Of a stretch of DNA of 64,000 bases, positions 1 through 10,136 are shown one piece after another. Position 1 is the stretch's first letter. Each line of letters opens with the position of its first letter. The stretch comes from Lentzea guizhouensis (GTDB taxonomy: Bacteria > Actinomycetota > Actinomycetes > Mycobacteriales > Pseudonocardiaceae), in NCBI RefSeq assembly GCF_001701025.1, contig NZ_CP016793.1, forward strand, positions 2,728,001 through 2,792,000, in the 5' to 3' direction. Below the pieces are notes generated by a model. The model was not told where the DNA came from and searched no databases. It saw only the letters and a list, made by a program, of their open reading frames with translations. The translations under genes were made by a program, and so were the position numbers.

Positions 1-1
1 G

Positions 2-1735
2 TATGAGGAGTCAGACAAAGTCGATATCGGTCTGTCGACTGAATGGAAGCTAGACCAGGAAGAGCTGAAGTACCTACAAGAGCTCTGCGGCGGTGAAGGT
101 GTCTTCACTTCCGATGTCATTACTGTAGTTAAGAACTACGACAATGAGCTCGTGTGGACCTTGCCGCTGAACGTGCAAGAGGCGGTGCGGCTTGCGGTCG
201 TGAACTCTGGCCTTGAAAAAACTGAGAAGGCTGAGCTTCAGGGAATCACGACCACGAAGCTGCTTTTTCGGAAGCTCGAAGCGATGGACGAGCGCACGCC
301 GAGGCAAGAAGCGTTCTTGTCAGAACTGAAGGAAAAATGGTCGGGAAGTCTGCGAGGCAAGGTAGTCGGATACCTGCGGCAGCGTGTGCCGCAGTTTGTA
401 TATTACTCGCAGTACGATCGACTTCCAGGAAAAGTTTCCTTGAATCAGCTGGTGCAAATGCAGCAAGCGAATCAGCTTGATCAGCTGCAAGGGTCGAGAG
501 TTTTTCTGGCTCTGTTGTCTATGGTTAATACGACCCCCGTGGCGATCAGTCAGATCAGCACCTCGGAGCAGCTGATTAGCAAGCTTGAAGCTGTAGAGAC
601 GCGTCTTTCCAAGAAGATTTTCAAATACTGGTCGCAAAATAGGCATCTCAAGGTTAGGTTTCGTTTCGACGAGGCCAGCCCCGGTGACCCTGCGCCCTTC
701 AATACGGGCAAGGTTTTTCAGACCCGCATCGAGAACATGCGACACGAAGCCACGATCAGGCTCGATGAGCGCAGTACCGGGTTCATCTGGTTCTTCTCGT
801 TTCTAGTGTGGTTCTCTGAGGTGCAGCGTCTGCATGGTGAAAACCTTGTCGTGCTTCTCGATGAGCCAGGTTTGACACTGCACGCGCGAGCGCAGGCTGA
901 CTTGCTGCGTTACATGAAGACTGAACTGGTGCCAAACTATCAGGTTCTCTACACCACACACTCGCCTTTCATGATTGATCCGGCTGACCTTCTGTCGTGC
1001 CGCACGGTGGAAGATGCAACTGGTGAAGATGATGAGGTTTTGGGTACCAAGGTTGGCGACCGGGCTCTGAGTGCAGACGGTGACACACTGTTCCCGCTGC
1101 AGGCTGCGCTCGGCTACGAACTCACCCAGACATTGTTCATTGGCAAGGACTGTCTGCTGGTCGAAGGGCCTTCTGATCTGCTTTACCTTCAGTGGGCGTC
1201 AGAGCAGCTACGTGCGCAAGGACGTACCGCACTCGACAAACGATGGACGGTTACGCCCTGCGGTGGCATCACTAAGGTTCCCAGCTTTATGGCCTTGTTC
1301 GGCGGGAATCGGCTCCACGTCGCCGTCCTGACCGATCATGGTCAGGGTGACAAGAGGAAGGTTCGAGAGCTGCGAGAGTCTGAGCTGCTTCAAGACGGAC
1401 ATGTTTTCACCGCGGACATGTACTGCGATGGCGCAGCTGAGGCAGATGTAGAAGACATGCTCGGGCGCGGTTTCTATACGGAGTTGGTGAAGGCAACCTA
1501 CGGGCTGACCGCAAAGCAGGCGATGCCTAAGACCAAGCCTGGTGATGCGCCGGAGCGCGTCACGTCCGAGGTTGAGGACTACTTCCGCACTCTGCCTGCA
1601 AGAGTTCCTGAGTACGACCACTTCGCGCCGTCCCGCTATCTGCTCGAACAGGCGAGCAAACTCACCCTTCCTGGCCAGGATGAGGCGCTCAATCGGTTTG
1701 AGAAGCTCTTTGAAGACTTGAATGGACTGCTCTAA
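2..1735 (+). CDS. OLD-family ATP-dependent endonuclease (AAA/ABC ATPase + TOPRIM), 5' truncated by window
   Basis: The frame is open from base 2, so the gene begins upstream; about 577 codons are visible. Features run in the order of overcoming-lysogenization-defect (OLD) nucleases: an ABC-signature-like stretch with RSTGFIW, Walker B LVVLLDEP, a switch histidine in TTHSPFMI, then a TOPRIM domain with LLVEGPSDLLYL and an acidic LTDHGQGD motif. The Walker A motif must lie off the window. Such proteins are ATP-regulated nucleases, often acting in phage defence alone or with a helicase (Gabija-like); the partner gene cannot be seen. Codon use is clearly less GC-rich than the rest of the window, which suggests horizontal transfer. 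The family call is solid; a defence role is inference. Confidence 0.85.
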   Translation, partial: YEESDKVDIGLSTEWKLDQEELKYLQELCGGEGVFTSDVITVVKNYDNELVWTLPLNVQEAVRLAVVNSGLEKTEKAELQGITTTKLLFRKLEAMDERTPRQEAFLSELKEKWSGSLRGKVVGYLRQRVPQFVYYSQYDRLPGKVSLNQLVQMQQANQLDQLQGSRVFLALLSMVNTTPVAISQISTSEQLISKLEAVETRLSKKIFKYWSQNRHLKVRFRFDEASPGDPAPFNTGKVFQTRIENMRHEATIRLDERSTGFIWFFSFLVWFSEVQRLHGENLVVLLDEPGLTLHARAQADLLRYMKTELVPNYQVLYTTHSPFMIDPADLLSCRTVEDATGEDDEVLGTKVGDRALSADGDTLFPLQAALGYELTQTLFIGKDCLLVEGPSDLLYLQWASEQLRAQGRTALDKRWTVTPCGGITKVPSFMALFGGNRLHVAVLTDHGQGDKRKVRELRESELLQDGHVFTADMYCDGAAEADVEDMLGRGFYTELVKATYGLTAKQAMPKTKPGDAPERVTSEVEDYFRTLPARVPEYDHFAPSRYLLEQASKLTLPGQDEALNRFEKLFEDLNGLL

Positions 1736-2190
1736 GCATTGCTCGCTTTGTCGATCATAGAAATGACCTTGACCGGTTCCAGAGGATCTGGGCAGCGGTT
1801 CGAGTAGACGAGCTTTAGCCGAATGACGAAGCGCCCTACCGAGATCACTCGGCAGGGTGCTTCGTGTGTCCGAGCTAGGCGCGACGCTTCCGAACCTTCT
1901 CGGGTTGGCTTGCTCGCTATCGCCACTCAGACGCTAGGTCAAGCAGCCGCTTCACTTGTGGGGTTGGGTTCAAAAGCCCTTTCGTTAGCGCAGCCATGAG
2001 CTCATCTTTAGAACCTGCGGTAACGACGTCGGCAACAGGGTGCGAAAGCCCTCCCGTCTCTTCCGCTCCATGACTGAAAGTGTGTCGGTGGAAAGCGCCG
2101 ACACACCGCATGTCACCTGATGTCACCTGGACGTGGGTGACCAGCTGCATTTGAACACCCGCGTGCGCCGGATGTGCTCCACTACTGATC
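1736..2190. other. Non-coding or degenerate spacer, lower GC
   Basis: No convincing gene. On the minus strand two overlapping reading frames (C-terminal part near 1917-2060, and 1732-1926) look mildly protein-like, for example KDELMAALTKGLL near the end of the first. They lack a good ribosome binding site, and the strong hairpin at 1826-1865 lies inside the second. Base composition resembles the nuclease gene, so this may be decayed foreign DNA. No tRNA or att-like repeat was recognised. Confidence 0.4.
1826..1865 (+). terminator. Hairpin terminator after OLD-nuclease gene
   Basis: Two 18-nt arms (1826-1843 and 1848-1865) pair with one mismatch and one G-U around the loop ATCA. There is no T-tract, which is common for actinobacterial terminators. 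It lies about 90 nt after the nuclease stop. Confidence 0.6.
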
Positions 2191-2829
2191 ATGGGGACGC
2201 GCGCAGTTATCGCCCTTCTGGCCGCCACCGCCGCACTCGGCGCCTGCACCGCGCCACCGGAGCCGCCGATGGCCTCGCCAGCGCCGAAGCTGGACCCGCG
2301 GGCGATCGCCTACGACAACCTCGACTTCAACCTCAAGCGCGAGCCGGTGTTCGACAACACCTGCGAGACGTTGCCGTCCGACCTGCAGTCGATGCTGAAC
2401 CTCACGAAGAAGCCGAACACGACCATGTCCGGCTGTCGTGCGGAGGCGGAGTGGGGGACGCTCACCATCAGCCTGCTCGGGCCGGGTGCCGGGCGGAAGT
2501 CGAATGCGCGGCACTTCGTGGACGTGTGGAACGGGGACCGCGGGGCCGGGGACTACTTCCAGCGGTCGATCCTGTTGGACCGGTACTACGCGACCACGGT
2601 CATCACCGGTGAGGTCAACCAGTACTGCTTCGTCACCGTGGACACCGGGGCTGAGCTGCCGCTCGAGGTGCAGGGTGCGATGGACCTCGACGAGTCCGTC
2701 GCGTTGACCGCGCAGGACGTGGACCAGCCGATCGACCGGGCGATGAAGGACTTCTGCCCGCCGGCCAGGGAGGCGGCGGAGAAGTTGTTGCCGTTGATCG
2801 ACGAGAACGGTGGGAGCAGGGCGAGCTGA
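2191..2829 (+). CDS. Putative secreted lipoprotein (DUF3558-like)
   Basis: A 212-residue protein with a type II signal peptide: hydrophobic residues 5-18 followed by lipobox LGAC with Cys19, then a Pro/Ala-rich linker. The mature part contains paired cysteines (NTCETL, SGCRAE, NQYCFV, DFCPP) and a first segment resembling DUF3558 actinobacterial lipoproteins. It should be membrane-anchored on the outer face. Function is unknown. The gene ends immediately against the convergent ABC permease gene. No clear Shine-Dalgarno precedes the ATG, but this start gives the complete signal peptide. The family call is tentative. Confidence 0.7.
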   Translation: MGTRAVIALLAATAALGACTAPPEPPMASPAPKLDPRAIAYDNLDFNLKREPVFDNTCETLPSDLQSMLNLTKKPNTTMSGCRAEAEWGTLTISLLGPGAGRKSNARHFVDVWNGDRGAGDYFQRSILLDRYYATTVITGEVNQYCFVTVDTGAELPLEVQGAMDLDESVALTAQDVDQPIDRAMKDFCPPAREAAEKLLPLIDENGGSRAS

Positions 2830-3702
2830 TCAGCCCGCGTCGCGGCGTTGGAGGCGGAACAGGGCGATGGCCAGCAGGACGAGCCAGAGCAGGGACGAGC
2901 TGATGGTGGCCAGCCAGCCTGTGCCCAGGCCGGCGAGGTGCCAGGCCGGTTCCAGCGGGTAGATCAGGCCGAACACCTCCGGCAGGCTGAAGCGGGCCAG
3001 CGCGAGGAGGGGGACCACGATGAAGAACACCGTCAGCGCGCCGCCGGTGTTGGGGACCAGCAGCGAGACGATCAGTGCGGTGAGCAGGACCAGGGCGGTG
3101 GCGAGCAGGGTGACGCCGAGGACCCAGCGGGGGCGCATGCCGAGCAGGTAGTTGTGGTTGAGGCCGGTGGCGGCGGTCTTGATCAGGAGCGGGAACAGGA
3201 TGAAGGTGAACGCCGAGCACAGCAGCCACACGCCGGCGAGCACGGTGCCCTGGGCCAGGAAGTAGCGCATGCGGGAGGGCTGGACCAGGAGCGTCGGTTG
3301 CACGCTCTTGTACTGCCACTCGCCGGCCACGAGCTTGATCACGGTGGAGAAGACCAGCAGCAGGCCCAGTTGGACGACGATCAGCAGTGGGCCGATCTGC
3401 TTGCCGGCGCTTGCGAGGTTGGACTGCGGGAGCGTGAACAGCATCATCAGGCCGACCAGGAAGATCGGTGAGAAGGCCAGGACGAGCTTGTCGGAGCGGG
3501 TGCCGACGAGTTTGCGGGCCTCGACGGCCACCAGGCGCCAGAACGGGGAGCGCCGCGCGGCGCGGGCTGCCCACGGGCCCGCGGCGGGGCCGGCGGCGGG
3601 CATTCCTGGCTGAGCAGGGGGCATGCCGGGTTGGTGAACGGGCGGCGGACCGGGCACAGGCGGACCGGGAAACGTCTGCTGCGGTGGGAAGCCGTGGGTC
3701 AT
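2830..3702 (-). CDS. ABC-2 type transporter permease
   Basis: A 290-residue membrane protein. The first 50 residues are a Pro/Gly-rich cytoplasmic tail; about six hydrophobic helices follow, typical of ABC-2 permeases (FSPIFLVGLMMLF, LIVVQLGLLLVFSTV, VLLTALIVSLLVP). The ATG overlaps the stop of the upstream ATPase gene by four bases (ATGA), so the two are translationally coupled and probably form one exporter. The substrate cannot be told. Such pairs often export drugs, lipids or peptides. Confidence 0.85.
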   Translation of the reverse strand: MTHGFPPQQTFPGPPVPGPPPVHQPGMPPAQPGMPAAGPAAGPWAARAARRSPFWRLVAVEARKLVGTRSDKLVLAFSPIFLVGLMMLFTLPQSNLASAGKQIGPLLIVVQLGLLLVFSTVIKLVAGEWQYKSVQPTLLVQPSRMRYFLAQGTVLAGVWLLCSAFTFILFPLLIKTAATGLNHNYLLGMRPRWVLGVTLLATALVLLTALIVSLLVPNTGGALTVFFIVVPLLALARFSLPEVFGLIYPLEPAWHLAGLGTGWLATISSSLLWLVLLAIALFRLQRRDAG

Positions 3703-4577
3703 GCCGGGCCTCCCCCGGTCAGCCGGAAGAACAGGTCTTCCAGGTTCATCTGTTCCTCGCGCAGGCCCAGCAACGGGATGCCGGCGGCGAAGGTGACGTC
3801 GGAGACGCGTTCGACCGGAGCGTGGGCGGCGATGTAGCCGTCCGGCGCTGGCTGGATGGCGATGCCGACGCGTTGCAGGGACTCGGCGAGGCGGTTCATG
3901 TCCTTGGCGCGGACCAGGGAGCGCGAGGACGTGGTGAGGCTGGCCAGTGGGCCGTCGGCGACGATGCGGCCGTTGCCGATCACCAGGACGCGGTCGGCTG
4001 TCTGGTCCACTTCGGACAGGACGTGGCTGGAGAGCAGGACGGTGCCGCCGCGGGAGGCGTGGCCGCGCAGGAGGTTGCGGACGGCGCGGATGCCTTCCGG
4101 GTCGAGGCCGTTGATGGGCTCGTCGAGGATCAGCAGCGGTGGGTCGGTGAGCAGGGCGTGGGCGATGCCCAGGCGCTGGCGCATGCCGAGGCTGTACTTG
4201 CCGATCTTGCGGGTGGCGGCGTCGGCGAGGCCGACGGTTTCCAGCACCTCGTCCGCGCGGCGAGCCGGGACGCCGGCGAGGGTGGCTGCCGTGCGGAGGT
4301 GGCCGCGGCCGCTGCGGCCGGGGTGGACGGCGGCGGCGTCGAGGAGCACGCCGGCGACGTGGGACGGGTTGGGCCACGCGGTGAACGGGCGGCCGGAGAC
4401 CGTTGCCTGGCCGCGGTCGGGGTGGGTCAGCCCGGTGATCATCCGCAGGGTGGTCGACTTGCCGGCACCGTTCGGGCCGAGGAAGGCCGTCACGGTGCCC
4501 GGCTGGAGCTCGAAGCCCACCTGGTCGACGACCGTGCGACCCCCATAGGCCTTGGTCAGGCCCCACGCACTGAGCAC
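3699..4577 (-). CDS. ABC transporter ATP-binding protein
   Basis: A 292-residue nucleotide-binding subunit with Walker A GPNGAGKST, Q-loop near GVLLDAAAV, degenerate signature YSLGMRQR, Walker B LLILDEP and switch His in LSSHVLSE. The C-terminal 80 residues form the extra domain usual in ABC-2 exporters of the CcmA/DrrA type. I start at GTG 4577 rather than further upstream because a -10 element TACGGT (4584-4589) ends 6 nt before it and there is no Shine-Dalgarno, which fits a leaderless mRNA. First gene of a two-gene operon with the permease. Confidence 0.88.
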   Translation of the reverse strand: MLSAWGLTKAYGGRTVVDQVGFELQPGTVTAFLGPNGAGKSTTLRMITGLTHPDRGQATVSGRPFTAWPNPSHVAGVLLDAAAVHPGRSGRGHLRTAATLAGVPARRADEVLETVGLADAATRKIGKYSLGMRQRLGIAHALLTDPPLLILDEPINGLDPEGIRAVRNLLRGHASRGGTVLLSSHVLSEVDQTADRVLVIGNGRIVADGPLASLTTSSRSLVRAKDMNRLAESLQRVGIAIQPAPDGYIAAHAPVERVSDVTFAAGIPLLGLREEQMNLEDLFFRLTGGGPA

Positions 4578-4583
4578 GAGGTC

Positions 4584-4589
4584 ACCGTA
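4584..4589 (-). promoter_or_regulatory. -10 element of the ABC exporter operon (leaderless)
   Basis: TACGGT on the minus strand, 6 nt before GTG 4577. The start codon would coincide with the transcript's 5' end. Confidence 0.6.
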
Positions 4590-4650
4590 GCGGCAGTGAT
4601 CGTCCGGCGTCGGCCGGAACGAACGCAGACCGCTCGTTCGAGGCAACGCG

Positions 4651-4685
4651 GAAGGGGCCCGGCACGTGCGGTGCCGAGCCCCTTT
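4651..4685 (-). terminator. Intrinsic terminator after M28 peptidase gene
   Basis: A stem of about 14 bp with one mismatch (4652-4665 with 4671-4684) and a 5-nt loop. It separates the peptidase gene from the downstream ABC operon on the same strand. Confidence 0.75.
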
Positions 4686-4703
4686 GTGCAGCGGAACGAG
4701 CTG

Positions 4704-6251
<1,548 letters not shown>

Positions 6252-6296
6252 TCACAAAAAGGAGACCGGGGCCACAATCCGTCGGTCGGCGGGAGT

Positions 6297-6929
6297 TCAG
6301 CTGGTGAGCAGCTGAACACACTCCGCGAGCCCGCCCACCTCCGTCTCCCACCCCGGCCGCACGAAGTCCGCCGCGTCCAACCGCAATCGCACGTGCTCAA
6401 GCCGCTCTCCCCGCGGCGCCGCGGCCGTCGTGCCGTCCGGCAGATAACCGAGCTTCTCGCTGACCCGGTTCGAAGCCCGGTTCCCCACCCATGCCGCCGA
6501 TCGAGCGATGCGCGCACCCAGGTGGTCGAACGCGAACTGGAGAACAGCCACCCGCATCTCCGTGCCGAACCCCTGCCCGTGGAACTTCTGCCCGAGCCAC
6601 GACCCCGTGTTCACCTCACGCAGCACCGCGAAGTCACGCGCGCTGAGCTCCTGCACCCCGACGACCTTGCCCTCGTGCCGCACGAGGAACGCAACCGCCC
6701 AGCTCCCCGCCGCCACCTTGGCCCGCGTCGCCCAGAAGAACTGGACCATGCTCCGCCCACCGTCGTCGGACAGCTGGTCGGTCCACGGCACGTTGAACGG
6801 CATCTCGTCCGGCGCGTGCACCCCTTCCTTCGCCACGTCGACGAGCTCGTACAACCCCTCGTCGTCATCGGGCCGCAGTTCGAGGCGCGGCGTGGTCAGG
6901 ACCAGGTTCCGCAGGGGCCAGGCGTTCAT
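6297..6929 (-). CDS. GNAT family N-acetyltransferase (RimJ/RimL type)
   Basis: A 210-residue acetyltransferase. An N-terminal LTTPRLELRP strand, typical of RimJ/RimL-like GNATs (Acetyltransf_3), is followed by the acetyl-CoA site around GQKFHGQGFGTEMR (about residues 125-140) and the late NRASNRVSEKLGY motif. Start ATG 6929 is preceded by GGAGC. It is divergent from the quinone oxidoreductase gene with a 46-bp intergenic region. The substrate (protein N-terminus, antibiotic or small amine) cannot be deduced. Confidence 0.82.
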   Translation of the reverse strand: MNAWPLRNLVLTTPRLELRPDDDEGLYELVDVAKEGVHAPDEMPFNVPWTDQLSDDGGRSMVQFFWATRAKVAAGSWAVAFLVRHEGKVVGVQELSARDFAVLREVNTGSWLGQKFHGQGFGTEMRVAVLQFAFDHLGARIARSAAWVGNRASNRVSEKLGYLPDGTTAAAPRGERLEHVRLRLDAADFVRPGWETEVGGLAECVQLLTS

Positions 6930-6962
6930 GCTCCGAATGGTGCCGGACCTGTCGATTGTGAT

Positions 6963-6968
6963 TACGGT
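6963..6968 (+). promoter_or_regulatory. -10 element of the quinone oxidoreductase gene (leaderless)
   Basis: TACGGT, 7 nt before ATG 6976; no Shine-Dalgarno between them. Confidence 0.6.
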
Positions 6969-6975
6969 CGACCGC

Positions 6976-7941
6976 ATGCATGCCATCACTGTTCGCGAAC
7001 CCGGCGGCCCGGACGTGCTCGAGTGGACCGAGGTCCCCGACCCGTCGCCGGGCCCCGGCGAGGTGCTGATCGACGTGGCCGCCTCCGCCGTCAACCGCGC
7101 GGACCTGCTGCAGCGGCAGGGCTTCTACCCACCCCCGCCCGGCGCGCCGGACATCATCGGCCTGGAGTGCTCCGGCACGATCGCCGCTCTCGGCGAGGGC
7201 GTGACCGGCTTCACGGTGGGCGACGAGGTGTGCGCACTGCTCGCAGGCGGCGGCTACGCGGAAAAGGTCGCCGTCCCGGCTCCGCAGGTGTTGCCGCTCC
7301 CTGCGGGCGTCGACCTGGTCACCGCCGCCTCCCTGCCCGAGGTCGCGTGCACGGTGTGGTCGAACGTCGTGATGGACGGCCGCCTCAAGCTGGGCGAAAC
7401 CTTCCTGGTCCACGGCGGCGCGGGCGGCATCGGCACGCACGCCATCCAGGTCGCGAAGGCCCTGGGCGCCACGGTCGCGGCCACCGCGGGCTCCGACGAA
7501 CGGCTGGCCCGCTGCGCCGAGCTGGGCGCCGACATCACCGTGAACTACAAGACCCAGGACTTCGTGGCCGAGGTCAAGCAGGCCGACGTCGTGCTCGACA
7601 ACATGGGCGCCTCCTACCTCGGCCGCAACATCGACGTGCTCGCCCCCGACGGCAGGCTGATGATCATCGGCATGCAGGGCGGCGTGAAGGGCGAGCTGCC
7701 GATCGGCAAGCTGCTGACGAAGCGCGCGTCGGTGATGGCGACCGGCCTGCGGGGACGCTCGGTCGAGGGGAAGGGCGCGATCGTGGCTCAGGTGCGGGAG
7801 CACCTGTGGCCGTTGATCGAGAGCGGTGCGGTCAAGCCCGTGGTGGGGCAGGTGGTGCCGATGCCGAACGCGGCGGAGGCACACCGGTTGCTGGACGAGG
7901 GCGACGTGTTCGGCAAGGTGGTGCTCAAGAGGGAGCGCTGA
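6976..7941 (+). CDS. NAD(P)H-quinone oxidoreductase (zeta-crystallin type)
   Basis: A 321-residue medium-chain dehydrogenase/reductase of the quinone-oxidoreductase (PIG3/QOR) subgroup. It has the N-terminal GroES-like domain (VNRADLLQRQG, GLECSGTI) without zinc ligands, a Rossmann domain with VHGGAGGIGTHAIQ, and a C-terminal AEAHRLL motif. It probably reduces quinones or alpha,beta-unsaturated carbonyls with NADPH. The cytosolic protein is complete. A second in-register Met is absent, and the -10 spacing supports ATG 6976 as a leaderless start. Confidence 0.9.
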   Translation: MHAITVREPGGPDVLEWTEVPDPSPGPGEVLIDVAASAVNRADLLQRQGFYPPPPGAPDIIGLECSGTIAALGEGVTGFTVGDEVCALLAGGGYAEKVAVPAPQVLPLPAGVDLVTAASLPEVACTVWSNVVMDGRLKLGETFLVHGGAGGIGTHAIQVAKALGATVAATAGSDERLARCAELGADITVNYKTQDFVAEVKQADVVLDNMGASYLGRNIDVLAPDGRLMIIGMQGGVKGELPIGKLLTKRASVMATGLRGRSVEGKGAIVAQVREHLWPLIESGAVKPVVGQVVPMPNAAEAHRLLDEGDVFGKVVLKRER

Positions 7942-7953
7942 TCGCACGCTGAC

Positions 7954-7974
7954 GCAGGGGTACCCCCTGCTTTT
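7954..7974 (+). terminator. Intrinsic terminator of quinone oxidoreductase gene
   Basis: GCAGGGG pairs with CCCCTGC around a 3-nt loop and is followed directly by TTTT, a textbook Rho-independent terminator. Confidence 0.85.
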
Positions 7975-8213
7975 GGCTCCCCCGCGACCCACGCTACTCG
8001 GGGGGTCTGACAGTTTCGGCGAGCTCGCAGACCAGCGGTTTCGCACCGCAGTCGCCTGCTTTTGATCGAGCCGAAGGCGAGACGAAAAGCAGCCCGCCCA
8101 ACTCGAGCGGTCCCGCGCAACCACCAACGCAACGCGCAGCCGCTCTACGGAACAGGCGTGCCATCTACCTGAGAGTGGCGGGGGTTTGGTGGCTTCTTCG
8201 GGAGTGTCGGGGT

Positions 8214-8230
8214 CTGGGGCGGAGCCCCAG
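8214..8230 (-). terminator. Hairpin after methyltransferase gene
   Basis: CTGGGGC/GCCCCAG with a 3-nt loop, 26 nt beyond the minus-strand stop at 8257. Confidence 0.55.
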
Positions 8231-8256
8231 GAACAGCACGCCCCCAAGGGCGGGCC

Positions 8257-8910
8257 TCACGCGAGAGCAGCAGCCGACGCAATCGAGGTCCGCGGAGAGT
8301 TCCGAAACTCCAACCCGAACTCCTCGGACCACCTCACCAGCACCGCCCGCTCATCCACCTGATCCGCATCATCGACCAGCACCGTCGCCCCCGGCGCCAA
8401 CACCCCACGCAACACGGGAACCGCCGGATACCGCGAATCCCCCACCCCAGGCCCGTCGATCACCAACAGATCAACCAACCCGAACGCATCCACGAACCCG
8501 GACACCTCATCCCGCACGAGCTCCGGCGAGTACCACTGCCCATGCCGCGACAACGCCGCCGGATGCCGCGTCAACGGCGCGTGCACGACCCGCGCAACGG
8601 CCCCCAACCCCTCCCGCCGCAGCTGAGAGGCAACAAACGCCGCAATCCGCTCATCATGCTCAATCGACAACAGGTGCCCGAACCCACGCCGCGCCAGCAA
8701 CCGCGCCAACAGCACCGACGACGACCCGCACCCGAGCTCCACCAGCACCGTCCGCGCCCCGAGCACGACCTCGTCCAGCACCGCCACCAGCTCGGCGGGC
8801 CGCAGGTCGCCGGCGGTCGAGGGCAGGTACTCCGACAGCAGGGGGCTCAGCCGCTGCAGCGCCGAGAGGTCCGCCAGCTCGCGGGCGAGCGAGGCGAGCG
8901 AGTTGTCCAA
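8257..8910 (-). CDS. Class I SAM-dependent methyltransferase-like protein
   Basis: A 217-residue protein with a Rossmann-type motif I (VLVELGCGSSSVLLA, about residues 54-68), then LSIEHD as the acidic end of strand 2 and DLLVIDGP near strand 4. This resembles Methyltransf_24-like enzymes. The substrate is unknown. The start is TTG 8910: GGGAGA lies 8 nt upstream and the preceding minus-strand gene ends just before, so the two genes likely form an operon. No ATG would preserve the N-terminal helix. Confidence 0.75.
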   Translation of the reverse strand: MDNSLASLARELADLSALQRLSPLLSEYLPSTAGDLRPAELVAVLDEVVLGARTVLVELGCGSSSVLLARLLARRGFGHLLSIEHDERIAAFVASQLRREGLGAVARVVHAPLTRHPAALSRHGQWYSPELVRDEVSGFVDAFGLVDLLVIDGPGVGDSRYPAVPVLRGVLAPGATVLVDDADQVDERAVLVRWSEEFGLEFRNSPRTSIASAAALA

Positions 8911-8929
8911 CCTTCGTCTCCCGAAAGCC

Positions 8930-10129
8930 TCAGCCCAGCTCGGCGACCGCCCGCACCAGGTCGTCCACCTCGACGGCGTTCGTGTAGTGCGCGAGGCCGA
9001 CGCGGATGGCTCCGCCCACCTCGCCCACGCCGAGCACCGAGAACACGCCGTGCTGGCCGGGGTCGGCGAACGCGCAGACGCCTCGGGAGGCGAGGTGTTC
9101 GACGCCGTCTTCGGCTTTGACGCCGGCGATCGTGAACGCCAGTGCCGGGACTCGGCGCATGGCGTCGCCGATCACCATCACGTGTCGCAGCGAACGCAGT
9201 TCGTGGATGAGGTTGGCGAGCAGGCCCGCCTGGTACGCCTTCACCGAGCCCAGGGAGGTGAGCAGGCGTTCGCGGCGGGTGCCGGTGGCGGCGTCGTCGA
9301 GCTCGGCGAGGTACTCCACGGAGGCGACCAGGCCGGCGAGCATCGGGTAGGCGTGCGGGCCCAGCTCCAGGCGTTCCGGGCCGCGGGCCAGGGGGTCGAC
9401 CGAGCAGGAGGGCAGGCGTTCGAGCACCGAGGGGTCGCGGAAGACGAGGGCGGCGACGGGTGGGCCGCCCCACTGGCCGGCGGAGAGGGCGACCACGTCG
9501 GCGCCCATGCCAACGATGTCCAAGGGCACGAAGGGGGCGGCCGAGGAGGCGTCCACCACCATCACGGAGCCGTGCGCGCGGGCGACCGCGGAGATCTTCG
9601 CCAGGTCGGGGCGGGTGCCGACCACGCCGGAGGCGGCGGTGATGGCGATGAGCTTGGTGCGGTCGGTGACGAGCTCGTCGTACTGCCAGCCGGGCAGCTC
9701 GCACGTCTCGATGTCGACCTCCGCCCACTTGACCACGCTGCCGGTGCGCTGGGTGGCGCGCAGCCACGGTGCGATGTTCGCCGGGTGGTCCAGGCGGGAA
9801 ACCAGGACCTCGTCGCCCATGAACCAGTCGTCGGTCATGGCGTCGGCGAGCCGTTGCAGCAGGACCGCGGAGGAGGGACCGAGCACGACGCCCGCGGGGT
9901 CGCCGCCCACCACGTCGGCCACGGCGCGGCGGGCCGCGTCGACGATGGCCTCCGCGCGCTGGGAGGCCGGGAAGATGCCACCGGGGCCGGAGACGGGGGC
10001 GCGCAGCGCGGTGGAGACGGCGGTGGCTACCTGTTCCGGCACCTGCATGCCGGCCGGTGCGTCGAGGTGGACCCAGCCGTCGCCGAGCGCGGGGAAGAGC
10101 CCTCGTACCCGTGCGACGTCGAACGCCAT
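8930..10129 (-). CDS. Class V aminotransferase-fold protein lacking the PLP lysine (Rv3778c-like)
   Basis: A 399-residue protein of the cysteine-desulfurase-like (aminotransferase class V) family. It strongly resembles M. tuberculosis Rv3778c as I recall it (start MAFDVARVRGL, DGWVHLDAPAG, DPSVLERLPS). In active members a Lys binds pyridoxal phosphate in an S-x-H-K-W-x-GP context. Here the segment reads LSAGQWGGPP with Gln at about residue 219. The change is visible in the DNA and is not a frameshift. The Asp of VVDASSAAP is kept. Catalysis by the usual Schiff-base route is therefore doubtful. Start ATG 10129 has TACGGT 7 nt upstream. Divergent from pafE, the same neighbourhood as in mycobacteria. 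Confidence 0.82.
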   Translation of the reverse strand: MAFDVARVRGLFPALGDGWVHLDAPAGMQVPEQVATAVSTALRAPVSGPGGIFPASQRAEAIVDAARRAVADVVGGDPAGVVLGPSSAVLLQRLADAMTDDWFMGDEVLVSRLDHPANIAPWLRATQRTGSVVKWAEVDIETCELPGWQYDELVTDRTKLIAITAASGVVGTRPDLAKISAVARAHGSVMVVDASSAAPFVPLDIVGMGADVVALSAGQWGGPPVAALVFRDPSVLERLPSCSVDPLARGPERLELGPHAYPMLAGLVASVEYLAELDDAATGTRRERLLTSLGSVKAYQAGLLANLIHELRSLRHVMVIGDAMRRVPALAFTIAGVKAEDGVEHLASRGVCAFADPGQHGVFSVLGVGEVGGAIRVGLAHYTNAVEVDDLVRAVAELG

Positions 10130-10136
10130 GCCACAC

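Larger units (their letters stand above)
7942..8256. other. Intergenic region with three inverted repeats
   Basis: No gene supported. It holds the terminator of the upstream gene, a perfect 8-bp inverted repeat CTGCTTTT/AAAAGCAG (8056-8063, 8085-8092) with further partial pairing inside, and the minus-strand terminator at 8214-8230. Confidence 0.6.

Noticed and set aside
1732..2249. Two overlapping minus-strand frames
   Set aside because: Some protein-like stretches, but no ribosome site, internal hairpin and no recognised family; kept only as a possible decayed remnant.
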